A model generated the notes under the pieces. The model did no database searches. It was given only the letters and a program-made list of their open reading frames with translations, and was not told where the DNA came from. Positions 11,797-23,257 of a stretch of DNA of 64,000 bases are shown here, piece by piece. Every line of letters starts with the position of its first letter. Position 1 is the stretch's first letter. The DNA comes from Ciborinia camelliae (taxonomy: Eukaryota; Ascomycota; Leotiomycetes; Helotiales; Sclerotiniaceae): NCBI GenBank assembly GCA_025890175.1, contig JANPYM010000007.1, positions 2,313,517 through 2,377,516 on the forward strand, read 5' to 3'. The translations under genes and the position numbers were made by a program.

Positions 11797-12563
11797 TCAT
11801 TTATCATCAAACTCTACCTCACTATACCCCAACTTTTGCATTTGTCCCCTAAAGAGAGCGGCCTCCTGGTTCATTTCCTCCGTACTGCGCCACCAAGAAA
11901 TTAATTAGTAATTCGCCTCTAGACTCCAACATCAATCGCCAAAAGACATCTTCATGATGGTAGGCATTTGAATGAAAGTTAAAACTCACCTCCTTGGCAT
12001 CCTATCTTCATCATCTACCTTCGGGAATTTTCCTTTCTGCACCGGTCTCTCCCCCAGCCCGCTAACCCTATCCCATAACCCACCTCCAACATTTCCTTCC
12101 TCTCCCTGTAGCTTGTCATAGACTCTGTCTCCAATTACCGGGCTATCCTTCGTTCTCGGTATAATATGACAGTGGAAATGTGGTACCGTTTGTCCGCTTT
12201 CCGGTCCATCTTGAATTGCAATATTGAAAGATCCTTCTTTGACGTCTCCGGCAGGGAAATAATGGGAAGCCAGCATATTTTGAACCTTTTGAGTGGTAGA
12301 AAAGATATCGGTGAGTTCAGGAGGCGAAAGATCGGTCATGCGTGGGTGCTGTTTGTAAGGGATGACGAGCACGTGGCCAGGGAGAATGGGTTTGATATTT
12401 ACGAGGCAGTAGCAATAGGTGGATTTGTGAAAGATCTGGAATGATGGTTAGGGATTCAGAAAACCGGAAATTTGAAAGTATCTGTATCAATCAGACTTGC
12501 CTGGTCTGTGACTTCGAATTTCCCAAAATGTATCAGCTTCTTTGAGGAGGTGCTGGAACTCAT
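11797..12563 (-). CDS. HIT-family dinucleoside polyphosphate hydrolase (FHIT / Hnt2 / Aph1 type)
   Basis: Exons on the minus strand are 12563-12501, 12435-11990 and 11884-11797, giving 198 aa. The family hydrolyses ApnA dinucleotides to AMP plus another nucleotide. The histidine triad HFHCH is at residues 107-111 in the context TVPHFHCHIIPR; His109 is the expected nucleophile. Other family landmarks are CLVNIKPILPGHVLVIP near residues 31-47 and FNIAIQDGPESGQ before the triad. The third exon restores the usual C-terminal helix (RSTEEMNQEA). Intron 1 (12436-12500) has a GC donor, CAG|GCAAGT, and is needed to reach the start ATG at 12561-12563 in phase. Intron 2 (11885-11989) is GT-AG. Length fits yeast Hnt2 (about 200 aa) better than human FHIT (147 aa). 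Confidence 0.93.
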
Positions 12564-14565
12564 GGTGCGGTATTGGAGGTTGCGGAATGGAAATACTTGA
12601 ACTCGCAGTTGATGGGATACTTGTCGTACTATCATATCCTAAACACCATAGAGTTGAATATCAGGAAGCGTTTTTATATTCTTACTATTATTTGCGTGAG
12701 GGTCTTGTCATGGGAAGGAAAAAGGACGGCTCCATTTCATGAGGTACTTTTTTGATTAGTCATCATGAATGCTGGCATAGTTGATCTTTGGCAGGGTTCT
12801 TTAACATCAACGCCAGTATGAAGGTATTAATACACAGTATCAGTGATACATTTGATACTTTGTGTATATATTTTTTATGTTCGGGAAGTGATTCATGGGT
12901 AATTTTACCATTTTATCATAAATTCAGGAGCATGGCCAATTATTTCCATTCATCATTTGATGAAGGTAGCATAGCTTTATGTGGCATGCCTTTAAGCATG
13001 AAAAGGGGCTACATTACCGTGAATCACACAATGTATGGGAAAGTCTAGAAGGGTTCTTAAAAACAGTTTTAGCTGAAATTTTTTCTCCATTCATTATGGT
13101 CATTTTTCATCAAATATTGGGCTTCCTGTGATTCTGAATATCCTTTCTCTGGAGCCTAAGAATTCTACACAATTGATGTGGTCAGTGAACTTACTTACAC
13201 CCCCATTCTCCCCCTCGAGGATCTACCTCTTCATAACGGTTGTACGTTTCAAGAGAACAATCTCCCCTATTTAAATCAATGGGCTCATGGTGAGATTACG
13301 AAAGATTTATAATACTCACTAGCTGTTCGTAGGACCAGAACCTTCATTCGGACCTCAGCCATGGGCAATTCAAAGTCAAAAGAAGCTCCTTTAGGACTAC
13401 GGTGATTATCCTATCATCCATCAGAATCCATCCATGGCAGCGGGAGCTACGGAAGAGTTCAAATTGTGACTGTCCACCTATTGTCCGAGCTCAACGCTAC
13501 CTACTAGATGAGGAGCTAGCCCCCACATGAGATCATATCAAAAACTACTAGGTACCTACCGCATTATCTAGTTTCCATGTTCCCAGGGGGTTTCGCGAGT
13601 TATATAGATAGGTACCTTACCTACCTACCCACCTAGATAAGGAAAACTTTCCCATTTCCTTCCTTTTAACCAAAAATCCTCATCACGTCAACTTACTCAC
13701 ATACCTACCATGCACCAAAACACCAAACACCAAATCCAACCTCAGAACACGAGCAGACCCACGATTCTCAATAGCCACAAGAAATAAATATAAATAGTAT
13801 AATGGAAACGACAAGAACAAGAACAAGAACAAGAATACCCGCCGACGAACTCACATGTGGCGGGCCAAATCCACGAAGTTAACCGACCAGGTATCGTTCC
13901 CGAAGAGTACAAAAATGACCGGGTTGCTTCAATACCCGAGATTGAAATGCGTTGAGATATTCAGTATTGCACTCGTTCGTACCTGTCCAGTCATTTCAGA
14001 TGTCACCGAGTGGAATCCGGGGGTATGTCGTCCGTTTAGCAAGTTTCCACGTTCTCAATAATAGAGTGAGGGTAAATATTGAAAAATATTGGAACGCTGA
14101 AGAGAATTTGAACGTTGAGATGGATAGATTGGGATATTCAAAAGTATATCATAAAGGCCCAAATTTTCTTCCAAATGAAGTTGGCTGGCAGTTTACTCCA
14201 TGGCCGGGTGGTGCCCGAGCCATCATATCACATCATGATGAGTTGGAATCATGGTACTGTAATCATATTCTAATAAGCTAAAATGAATCCTAACATTCCT
14301 CAGTACCATTCCTTCCCCCCCTTCACAAATCATCCAATTAAAATCATCCTCGGCGTGAAGAAACGGGTCGTAAAGAAAAGAAGTAAAAAAAGAACGCATA
14401 AAAAGGTTCTTCTTCGCAGCTTCTCGTGCCAAAGCAAGAGGAGGTAAACGAACGTTATCGTGATGCGTAGTATCCAAAACTCTGGATATGAGCATTGACC
14501 AACTTCTATATTATGATGAGGCTCTCATTCATTAATCTTTCGAATCTGAATACTCCGGATTGCGT
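12564..14565. other. 2 kb intergenic region, no gene recognised
   Basis: Lies between the 5' end of the HIT gene and the 3' end of Svf1, both on the minus strand, so it holds the HIT promoter. It is AT-rich, with GGTACCTACC-type words near 13549-13625 and an AAGAAC microsatellite at 13811-13835. Frames at 13952-14281 (+) and 14223-14495 (-) are open but unrecognised, and I do not call them genes. Confidence 0.55.
13811..13835 (+). repeat. ACAAGA hexanucleotide microsatellite
   Basis: Four tandem copies of an ACAAGA/AAGAAC unit in intergenic DNA. Confidence 0.85.
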
Positions 14566-15898
14566 CTACAAAATGAAGGTTGCTTCGTTGACGAGTGATC
14601 CTTGTTCCTCTACAACTGTCTCGCCATCCTTGATCTTGAGAACCAAAGAATCTCTTGGCGAGATAACCCACTATAGAAGTGTTAGATAGATTCAAGTGAA
14701 TGCTTAGCTAAGGGAAAACGGGAGACATCAACGAGCTTACCTGATAACAGAAGGGCCTAGTTCCTACAACCCCTCCAACGACCGATTTGATAAAACTGGG
14801 GATATGGGATAGAATATCAACTCTGTCTGATCTTTCCCCGAGCGGTCCACTCAAGACTGCGGAAAATTCACCGGATTTGCTCTTGCTTTCCCATTTGTAC
14901 TCCGCTGAGACGGGTTCTGGCCACAGGGTCTCTGGGTCTTCCTTCGACTCAGTATATTTCACAGTGTTGGTCGCACCGGCATATAGAATCTCGCCGTCTT
15001 TTACAACACCTCCGACATTCACAGTGGCATGACCATAAGAGGCAGGTGTTGTGAATTCCATCATGACAGCGGAGTAAGTTGGTGTTTGGAAAGTTGCAAA
15101 CTTCCACTTTGCTGCAGCGTGGTGGGGTTTCATGCCTTGGATGGCGTGGATGAAAACACCGCGTCCTTTAAAGTCATAGTTCGTCTCGGGTGTGGTGATC
15201 GTACCGGTAACAGTGCATCGAGGCCAGAAACGATGTCTCATCTCGCCCCATGGTGCAGCGGGGTCAGTGCCGTAATAGGTAGTTCCGTTCTCTCCCACCT
15301 GGAAACCAGGGGATGCACGTTTGAATACAAGGTTAACAAGTCCAGACTCGTTACGAGCGGCTTTAATGGTGTATTCATCACCAGCCTCATTCAACGCGAT
15401 TGAAAGGCCATCGGCGTAGAACGAAACCATTTCTTCATCGAAGCCATAGTTTTCGAGTGAATCAGAAAGCCAAAGATGGTCTGACTCTTTGGGACCTGTG
15501 TGGTTGAATACTTTGACATTGAATTGACAAGTTGTTCGAATTCCGCTATATCCGGCGTTAGTGTAATGTTACCTCGACGCGTGATGCACCTCATATGTGC
15601 ATGGATCCGACGTACGCCACGTTATTGTAAATCATCTGAACAGATGCAAATTTACCCTCATCGGAGATGATATAGAACGTCTGAGTCTCTACATTTGTGC
15701 TCTCTTGAGCCTTCCATTTTAAATCCGCCTTCGTCAACTCGGTATAGGGAGTCTTCTCAGCTTGAGCTGTCACCGTTCGAATGCCTGCAGAACCATACTC
15801 GGGCTCCTCGGTTCCCACGACATTTGCGAGTCTGTTAAACTTAGCTGATGCTTATATCAATATTAGGGAGAGTCACACGTCTGTTTAAACCAATTCAT
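14566..15898 (-). CDS. svf1: Svf1-family survival factor
   Basis: Minus-strand exons are 15898-15879, 15831-15616, 15545-14741 and 14670-14566, total 381 aa, all joined in frame with GT-AG introns. The first intron (15832-15878) is only 47 nt and follows a 20-nt first coding exon. Removing it gives MNWFKQTLANVVGTEEPEYG, the typical Svf1 N-terminus. Further family signatures are PYTELTKADLKWK, ESTNVETQTFYI, AGIRTTCQFNVKVFN, HRFWPRCTVTG and HAIQGMKPHHAAAKW. Svf1 proteins form two lipocalin-like beta-barrels and protect cells under oxidative and diauxic stress; in yeast Svf1 has been tied to sphingolipid/ceramide handling. The C-terminus after the last intron (LKIKDGETVVEEQG, then NEATFIL) is also family-like. 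Length matches filamentous-fungal and fission-yeast homologues (about 380 aa). Confidence 0.93.
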
Positions 15899-16349
15899 CG
15901 TGTTTTGGGTTGTCAAGGATCTCTTTTTTTGGTTGTGTTTAGTTTAGTGTGTTTTAATTAAGAGGAAATCCTTCTCCGAGGTTCACGGTGACACATGATA
16001 TTGGGAGCTAAGGCTTTTTTGGGAATAAGGTTATAACCTTAAGTTTAAGCGAACGTTCTTGCCGTAAGCGGTCGGGATCATCGGATCGATAATCCCACAC
16101 CGCCCTACGCCTACGATATTGTGCACTCCCTCATCAAATGTCAGCCAACAACTTATAACGAGGAAAGAATATCACAGGAAGAAAGAGATCATACTCGGAG
16201 AACATTCATATTCATTACTACCGGCACCTATGTAAGTCTACATATTTGACCAACCCCAATCATGAACCTCTCAATATAAAGTGACAATCCATTAACCCTT
16301 CCGTTTTTACGTCCCAAATATCTCTCTCATCACCTGTCCAATTTGACAT
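15899..16349. other. 451-bp gap upstream of svf1
   Basis: Contains the svf1 promoter and the 3' flank of the next minus-strand gene. On the svf1 coding strand the bases before the start are AT-rich. No gene or repeat is visible. Confidence 0.5.
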
Positions 16350-18626
16350 TCATGCAGCATTATTGTACTCGCACATCTGCTCCATTAACCTTATTGCCTC
16401 CTCTGTATTTTGAGAATCTCCCAAATCCTCAAAAATAGGGCCCTGTGTTTTGTTTTCTTCTTGCGGTTTCTTCTCCCACAAGCGCATCGCTCCTCGACGT
16501 TCGCTCTGCCACAAGCTCAGCTCCCTTCTGGTATTTTTATCCTTGAAGATGGGGCTCTGTCCAGTCTCATATCGCCGATTCTTCTCCTCGAGGTCGTATT
16601 TTAAGCTATCCAACACCTTGATATGTTCAACCAACGCTCTCCAAGCATCATGGACATCTTCAGGCGCAGTCTCGAAGGTCCAAATCCTCTCAATCTCCTC
16701 TCGCTGTTTGCATGCATCAGCAATGCGAGAAGCGAGATAATTGATATGCGAAGCGCCATCGATGGTATGAGGACCCAGAAGAGACCCCTCCATCTTTTCG
16801 TCACTTGGGGTTTTGGAAACCATCATTCCCGGTCCTTTTTTCCATCGCTTCAACAAATGTTCGCCAATCAAAGCGTATCTAACTTCTGAATTAGTAAGAT
16901 CGCCAGACTTGACGGCCTTATGGTTAGCCTCCAACCCTTCTTCCATAATTGCTTTCCAATTATCCAACTGCTCATCAATCCAATCACAATCTCTCTCATA
17001 ATCATGATGTCCGCTATAGCCCTGCACCAATATGCGTTTATCTTCGTCCCAAAACCATTCGAAGATGTTCATTTCCTTCGCCATCTTCCACCACAATATC
17101 CACAAGGACGTCTCGGCGTTTGAAGTGATAAGTTGTTGATGTGTGAGCCGCTTCCGTAATAAGGAAAATTTACTGGTCAGACTTTCATAGACTTGCCCCA
17201 TTGAAAATTCGCGGATCGTTCCATTGCTCATCGTCCATCTAACTTGATGTGGCCATTCATGCCCTAATCTATCATTGTCGTTACGTCTCTCGTACCAAGC
17301 AAAATCCATCTGCTTCGGAGGTGCCAGCCGGACATAAGTTGTACGCGACGTCTCGTCACTCTCATTGTCGGGGATTTCTCTGTTCATCTCACAACCAAGC
17401 CATATTGGCTGTTGTTGTGGTTTTAAGGTAAAGATGCTGGCCTCGCTTCCAATCCAATCCGGGCCTTGCCAGTCCAAAGGATCAAATTTGAATTTTACAA
17501 CTTTTTGAATCGCCCTCAACATTACTTCAGCATTCAACTGGACGAATGGCCGACGATTCCACTCCCCCTCCTCAAGATCACTCTCACCCTCCCCATCTGT
17601 ATTCTGCATCTCCACCGCCATGCCCATATTGTCATACTCCTTCAACAACTTAAACGTACTAAGTTTTTCCCTCGCCTTCGACATAACAGCATCCTTTCCC
17701 TTTCCCAAAACCTTCTTCACCTCCCCCATATCCTTATCCTTCCCCAAGCTGTACACCCAGCGCTTCGCCCCCGTCTTCTCCCACTCTCCCCTCACTTCAT
17801 ACGCGCGCATGTCCACCCCAGAAGCTCGATACGCATCATACATCCGCATGGCATACTTCCCCACAAACGTCGTCGCGTATCGTTCTTCATGAGTCGTGAA
17901 TGTGAACAAGGGATCGCTGGGAAGCGGAAGCGCAATCGGTGGGATATACACATGACCAAGAGGATACCTCGAATCTTCAACATCAAAATTTATGCAGAAG
18001 GAAGACGAAGAACATGCATCCGTATCATGAGCCTGGGGTTCTTTCGGTCTCGCTGCATTATTAATTGGTGGTGCTTGTGCTTGTGCTTGTGCTTTCGCCT
18101 TCAACGCCTGACGAACCTTCGATTGCTGCGAATCCAACTCAAAATCCACACCCGCCAGGAAACTCTCCTCCAGCAGCTTTTCATAGCTCTCCTCCACCGT
18201 CGCCGCCACGGCCTCGATTTTCTTGAGATACTCCTCTCTGAAATTGGGATAGGGATTGGGATTGGGACCGTGAAGCGGGTCGCCCACCGATCGCTTCGCC
18301 GATTTGGCCGGGAGAGACAAAGGCGCCGGCACCAAATCCGCATTCGAACTCGACGGCGGATCGATAATCCCCGCCGCCAGTGCATAATCGTAACATTCTC
18401 CCAGGGGTGAGCCGGGTGGTTGGAACGGGAAATATCCCCCGCCCATAGCTGCCAAGCTCGTACAGCCTCTGCAACTTGAAGGACAGTGTCGGACGGGTTT
18501 GGAGAGCGACATGGAGTGGATGTTGTCTTTTTTGATTCGCAAAGGATGAGTGATGGTATTTTTATTGTGGATCGATGAAGATCGATCGAGCGAGCTGTGT
18601 GGCGTGGTTGATGGTTGCGGATTCAC
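16350..18626 (-). CDS. Hypothetical protein, 758 aa (720 aa from the internal Met)
   Basis: A single uninterrupted frame of 758 codons that I do not recognise. An internal ATG at 18510-18512 starts MSLSKPVRHCPSSCRGCTSL and may be the true start: the 38 residues before it are low-complexity (Ser, Thr, Pro, His), and the DNA there carries clustered GATCGAT words typical of upstream sequence. The N-terminus has a Cys cluster (C-x3-C-x2-C). The middle has an acidic stretch (DGEGESDLEEGEW). The second half is rich in Trp, Glu and Lys with possible helices (RLTHQQLITSNAETSLWILWW; WKAIMEEGLEANHK). There is an Ala/Gln-rich patch (KAKAQAQAQAPP). I see no signal peptide or clear membrane segment. It is probably a soluble, lineage-restricted fungal protein. 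The long continuous frame and non-repetitive composition support a real gene. Confidence 0.8.
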   Translation of the reverse strand: MNPQPSTTPHSSLDRSSSIHNKNTITHPLRIKKDNIHSMSLSKPVRHCPSSCRGCTSLAAMGGGYFPFQPPGSPLGECYDYALAAGIIDPPSSSNADLVPAPLSLPAKSAKRSVGDPLHGPNPNPYPNFREEYLKKIEAVAATVEESYEKLLEESFLAGVDFELDSQQSKVRQALKAKAQAQAQAPPINNAARPKEPQAHDTDACSSSSFCINFDVEDSRYPLGHVYIPPIALPLPSDPLFTFTTHEERYATTFVGKYAMRMYDAYRASGVDMRAYEVRGEWEKTGAKRWVYSLGKDKDMGEVKKVLGKGKDAVMSKAREKLSTFKLLKEYDNMGMAVEMQNTDGEGESDLEEGEWNRRPFVQLNAEVMLRAIQKVVKFKFDPLDWQGPDWIGSEASIFTLKPQQQPIWLGCEMNREIPDNESDETSRTTYVRLAPPKQMDFAWYERRNDNDRLGHEWPHQVRWTMSNGTIREFSMGQVYESLTSKFSLLRKRLTHQQLITSNAETSLWILWWKMAKEMNIFEWFWDEDKRILVQGYSGHHDYERDCDWIDEQLDNWKAIMEEGLEANHKAVKSGDLTNSEVRYALIGEHLLKRWKKGPGMMVSKTPSDEKMEGSLLGPHTIDGASHINYLASRIADACKQREEIERIWTFETAPEDVHDAWRALVEHIKVLDSLKYDLEEKNRRYETGQSPIFKDKNTRRELSLWQSERRGAMRLWEKKPQEENKTQGPIFEDLGDSQNTEEAIRLMEQMCEYNNAA

Positions 18627-18672
18627 GTTTGATGGATCGATGGTTGATGGTATTGTAGTTGATCGATCGATT
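18571..18672. promoter_or_regulatory. Cluster of GATCGAT words upstream of the hypothetical gene
   Basis: Several GATCGAT/ATCGATC words lie within about 100 bp (near 18572, 18582, 18634 and 18660). They sit immediately upstream of the internal start at 18512. They could be a binding-site cluster or a simple-sequence expansion. No factor is assigned. Confidence 0.4.
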
Positions 18673-19423
18673 AAGCCAGGAAATTATCGCGAGGCTGATT
18701 CAATAGCAAGGCAAATATCCAATGAAGTTTTGGTTACCTAGTGAATTGAAATATTAGACGATAAGGTGAAGTGAAGTGAAAGTGAAGTGCTCGTATCCAT
18801 CTTCTTATTTACAGACGCGCTTCTCATGTAGACGACCCGCGTTGATATGATGAAGCGAATCTTGATACTGCAGCCAGCCATCACAACAACATATTTGTAT
18901 TTATTATCCCTGATAAACAAAGACAAATTGACCACCGCCCCCAGGCTACCATTAACCTTCAACTAAGGCATGTCAAGTTAAAAACCTGTCGCCTCCCACC
19001 TCGATGTTTCAAAGCAGATTTAAATCCAACAGGTGCGTTCGTTTTGTATCATAAAGAAAAAAGAATAGCCACCCAAATCAACAAAACAGACCATACGCGC
19101 ATCACCAAATATTACAATTAAGAATGGGTACATCAGAGTTTTTATTTTTATACCGGTATATGTGGTTAATCGATTGACCCATCCTAGGGATCTAATCCAG
19201 GAGATAACTTCCCTATACCATACGCAACGCTTAACCTACCAACAAATACGTCCTTCCAAAAGCACAAACCGCCCATGATTGGTGATGATGGGGGCACAAA
19301 TGATCCAAATTACATAGAAGAAGGAGATCCAGGAAGACCATCCAAACTACTTCGAGATATCTAATTCCTTGACACACCTAAACGCTCTCAGTACTGAAAA
19401 GAAATCCATCCATAAAGATGCAT
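18673..19423. other. 0.75 kb intergenic region
   Basis: Lies between the hypothetical gene and the NCS-1 gene (both minus). It carries GTGAA-rich words near 18760-18790 and otherwise AT-rich DNA. No gene is recognised. Confidence 0.5.
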
Positions 19424-20701
19424 CTAGACAAGACCGTCGTAGAGCGAAAGTGCGGATACAATTGTCTCGTCACGTTTGCTCCCTTCTTTGAATTCCTCCA
19501 TGTCCAGACTGCCATTCTCATCCTTGTCCATCATACGGAAGATCTTCTTGACCCGCTTCTCGGGGGTATCCTCATCTGGTGGAAGCTTGACCATAGAACC
19601 AACCTATATGAAAGTTAGTCAATATCTATACATTTCAACAAAATCATGAGTAGACGAAAGGTATCGAAACAATGTCCGAGAGCTACAGGAGTGCCAGCCA
19701 TACAACCAAGGAATGACGAAAATCCGGGTTATGAGAGGGATTATCGCTAGCACGCCTTGCACGATGAAGCTTTGCAAAACATCGCCTGCGCTGAGAGGGT
19801 CCACGTGACCATCAAGGTAGGAGGTAGAGAGTGCTCACCATCTTGTAAATTGCCTCTACAATTGCTAACATTTCTTCGTAGCTGATCTTTCCATCCCCAT
19901 CAATATCATAAAGCTGGAATGCCCAGTCTAGTTTATCCTCCATCTTTCCTCGACTGGTGACGCTTAGGGCGCAGATAAACTCTTTAAAGTCGATTGAACC
20001 TGATTTGTCGCTATCGAAGACATTAAACACATAGTCCGCAAAGGATGATGGATCTCCGAATGGAAAGAATTGTCGGTAGATCTTTTGGAATTCCTCCTTG
20101 GTGAGCATGCCAGATGGGCAGTCCTTCAAGAAACCTACAAAGACCACATCATTAGGTAGTCATTCAATAAGATCGACCTCGTTTTTGCCCACCTTTGTAC
20201 CATTGTTGCAATTCCTTCTTATCAAAGTGAGTAGATTTCTGGAGTTCGGTAATTTGCTCTGCGGAGAGCTTTGATTGACTGTGTTTCATTAAGTCAGCCC
20301 ATCTGCCAATGCGCGAATTACAATATATCCATCGTGCTTTTCGACAAGTAGTTGGAAGTAAGTCGGTGGTTTCGGAATGCGCAAAGTTCGACGCTGTTGG
20401 TAGTGGTACTCTCCACGCCCATCATACATCTAGCCGAACCGCCTCACTCTGGAGTTCGAAGGCACTAATTCTCTATGTTTATTCGACGACAGTGATTGTT
20501 CCACCGAAATGCAGACATTGCCAACCGCCGATTCTGTGTAGACTTGGAAATTTGGAATAGCCTCGGGGAATGCGGTGCGCGCTGGCTGGTGAGATCGGTG
20601 CACTGGCCCTCGTGGCTTTCGGCGGTATTCATCTTCATGTTGTGCAAGCTGCGCTGGAAAGTTCTGGGAGACGTAAGAGATGGTACTCACGATTTACCCA
20701 T
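19424..20701 (-). CDS. frq1: Neuronal calcium sensor-1 / frequenin homologue
   Basis: Minus-strand exons are 20701-20691, 20278-20193, 20134-19839 and 19603-19424, giving exactly 190 aa, the length of yeast Frq1. The first coding exon is only 11 nt and encodes MGK plus part of Ser, the N-myristoylation signal MGKSQSKLS. EF-hand 1 is degenerate (KDCPSG, with Cys-Pro instead of Ca ligands), as in all NCS proteins. EF-hands 2-4 have complete ligand sets: [12 protein letters not shown] (73-84), [12 protein letters not shown] (109-120) and [12 protein letters not shown] (157-168). The family binds and activates the phosphatidylinositol 4-kinase Pik1 at the Golgi and regulates calcium signalling. 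Introns are 412, 58 and 235 nt, all GT-AG. The 412-nt and 235-nt introns are long for this window. Confidence 0.96.
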
Positions 20702-23257
20702 CTTATAGATATCACTTCAGAGTGTCGGCTGAGAAAGTAGGTATGTTAAAGTCGATCGAAATCGCGAACGTTTGGCGCAAGTAAGAGCGCGCCTCTTGTG
20801 AAAGATTCTGAATCTCCGAGTATTGGCTGAACAATGAATGTACTAACGTCAGCGATTTGGGTCTAATAAGTAGATGTGGTAACGGAGGGCAACTCCGCTC
20901 CTCCTTGTGATCTCATATACTGAAATAGATAGCCTCAAATGATGAGATAGCCTGAAATGATTTCGAATATCGAGATAGTTCTTCTCATCTGCTTGACCGG
21001 TTCACATACCTTAGATTAATCTATAGTATTCGGGAAAATATCTTGAAATATTGACGGTCGAAAGTAAAGAGGGAGAGAGAGAGAGAAAGTTGTAAAGTGT
21101 TTGGTGATTGCGATCGCAATTCAGATAGATTTGTAGAAACTCCGTGGGGTAGGAACTGGATTGGATGACTGAATGTGAATGAATGAATGAATATGCCCGG
21201 GTGGTCTTGGTCTTGCCTTACTTGGCTGAGTACCTAGGTGGGTCCTCGTTTCCGATGACAATTGGATTGTTTTAAGATTCACGTAGGACTTTTCACATGT
21301 ACATATATGTACTGTACCGTGGTTGAATATTGAATTGAATCTGAGGTTGACCGAGGAAGCTGTCAAATATCTGTACCGTACCTCGTATGAAAAAACCGTC
21401 GAGATCAAAGAGGTTATGTCGCAAGTGAGTATTGAAGTGGGGCGTGGAGTTGCGCGTATAGCACAGGATTGGGTATTGAGAGGTAGGAGTAGGAGGAGGA
21501 ATTTCTACTGTCGTGAGTATGAGTATGAGTGTGAGTGTGAATGTGAGTGTGACGGTATATCCTGTGTGTGTGAATGAGAGAGTTGAGGCGGCGATGATTT
21601 AATTGATATATTTTGTAGGCAAATGAGACACTCAGACATACCACTAAAACACTCAGACACCTATTTGCTTTGCTTATAGGCTATTACGATTGCTCCGAGG
21701 GGCTTCATTGGGGCTGTGCATTTATTTCGTTTTCGCTTATACACTAATAAATCAATGGTACCCGTGGACTGTCCCGTACGGCGGCGGCATTGAGTCGGTC
21801 GTGTAGCAACAAGGAAGTACAGTACTATTAACAAATTCCTACTGGGTATCCCAAAGTATAATCTGAATATGGCAGGTGAATAAATATCTTAAAGCCCCTT
21901 TAGGTCGTGACACTTTTGATTTGTTTCAATTCAGACTTTACAATCAAAGCCTTTAGGATTTCACTGTACTGAGTATTTAAATTCAGATTTGATCATGGGA
22001 AATCATATGATTTGTCAAGCTTGTATGTATCTCCTATGCATTAGATACCTATAGTAGTAGGTAAACCACTAGATGGATACCTAGGTATCTAGAAGATCTG
22101 ATATGGGATGAGAAGGCTCTCTCTCCCCTTATCGCAAAGAACATCTACCGGTACCTAGACTTCACGTATGTATTGAGCTACATGTACCTTAGATACCTTC
22201 AACAGCAATAGTTCATGAATGGACAGCACAAATATCATTTCTTTAGATCTTGCACATGTACAAGCATATCATATCATAGGTAGGTATCTAAGAACTGTAT
22301 TCCCAACATCTAACATCCAACATGATTTAGATCAAATATCATCATCAATCGTATGCCACCTGATTCACAAATAACTCCCATCTGCTTACCTAAATCATAC
22401 CTACCTACTGTACTACAGTATGTATTAGATCTAGCCTCATCATTTCTTCCCCATCGAAATTAACCAACCATCTCGAAGGATTGATGCCCATAAATCTTTA
22501 AGTTACAGTACATACCGGTATATCGGGTATAGCACGTGGCTGCTTCCTTTTGCGAGACATCTGTCTGGCATGGTATGGGAATATGGCATGGCATGGCATA
22601 ATAACGTAACGTTTGAATATAAGGTTCATGAATGATTCAAATTGATATATCTATATACGATACGATACATTTAATTTTCCTTCCATATAAAGTTGTCCTG
22701 TACAGTACGGAGTTTGATGCATCATGCCTCTCATCAATTCCCTACTGTATACAGACAGTACTTAGGTACCTACTTACACGATTATCGTACGTGTAAGATG
22801 ACAATTTCTGTACAAAAATGAACATTCGCCCCCTTCCTTGGCAAAAGGAGGCTGAGGTCACTTGTAAGTTGGGCTGTAAGTTTGCAGAAGACTAGAATCT
22901 TGTGCTTTTTAAGTCAGACATGATACATCCCAGTCCATCAAGTTTCCCACAGAGAGCCAGAGTCTAGACTCGGGAGACGTGCTGACATTGAATGCAGGGA
23001 CAGGGCACCGAGGCATGAAATGAATTTTAGCTGATCACCGTTGGAAAACATGTTAGGGGAATAAATTATAATAATAATGTGTGTGAATAATGGGGATATG
23101 GGTTGTGAGATTTTCTTGGCATATCTCAAAAAACAAAAAGCTCAAATTGTAGGTTACTATATATCAACGCCGTCATTACCCTTGTTGCTGTGTCCCGACT
23201 CCAACTTGTTGGATCCTGATTCCTGAGTTCGTTTCATCATGATTTTGACTTCTCTAG
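20702..23257. other. 2.6 kb intergenic region rich in simple repeats, no gene recognised
   Basis: Holds the NCS-1 promoter and the 3' flank of the GST gene. It contains GA dinucleotides (21072-21086), a GAGTGT/GAGTAT array (21514-21552), many GTACCTA/TACCTAGG words (for example 21231 and 22078) and TATA-like AT-rich stretches. Open frames on both strands are short and read through the simple repeats. Confidence 0.55.
21514..21552 (+). repeat. GAGTAT/GAGTGT microsatellite
   Basis: About six degenerate hexamers in tandem. A run of GA dinucleotides lies 430 bp upstream at 21072-21086. Confidence 0.8.

Noticed and set aside
17466..18410. Plus-strand frame of 314 codons opposite the hypothetical gene
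   Set aside because: Very rich in Arg, Leu, His and Ile, typical of an antisense shadow; the opposite frame is longer, with normal composition.
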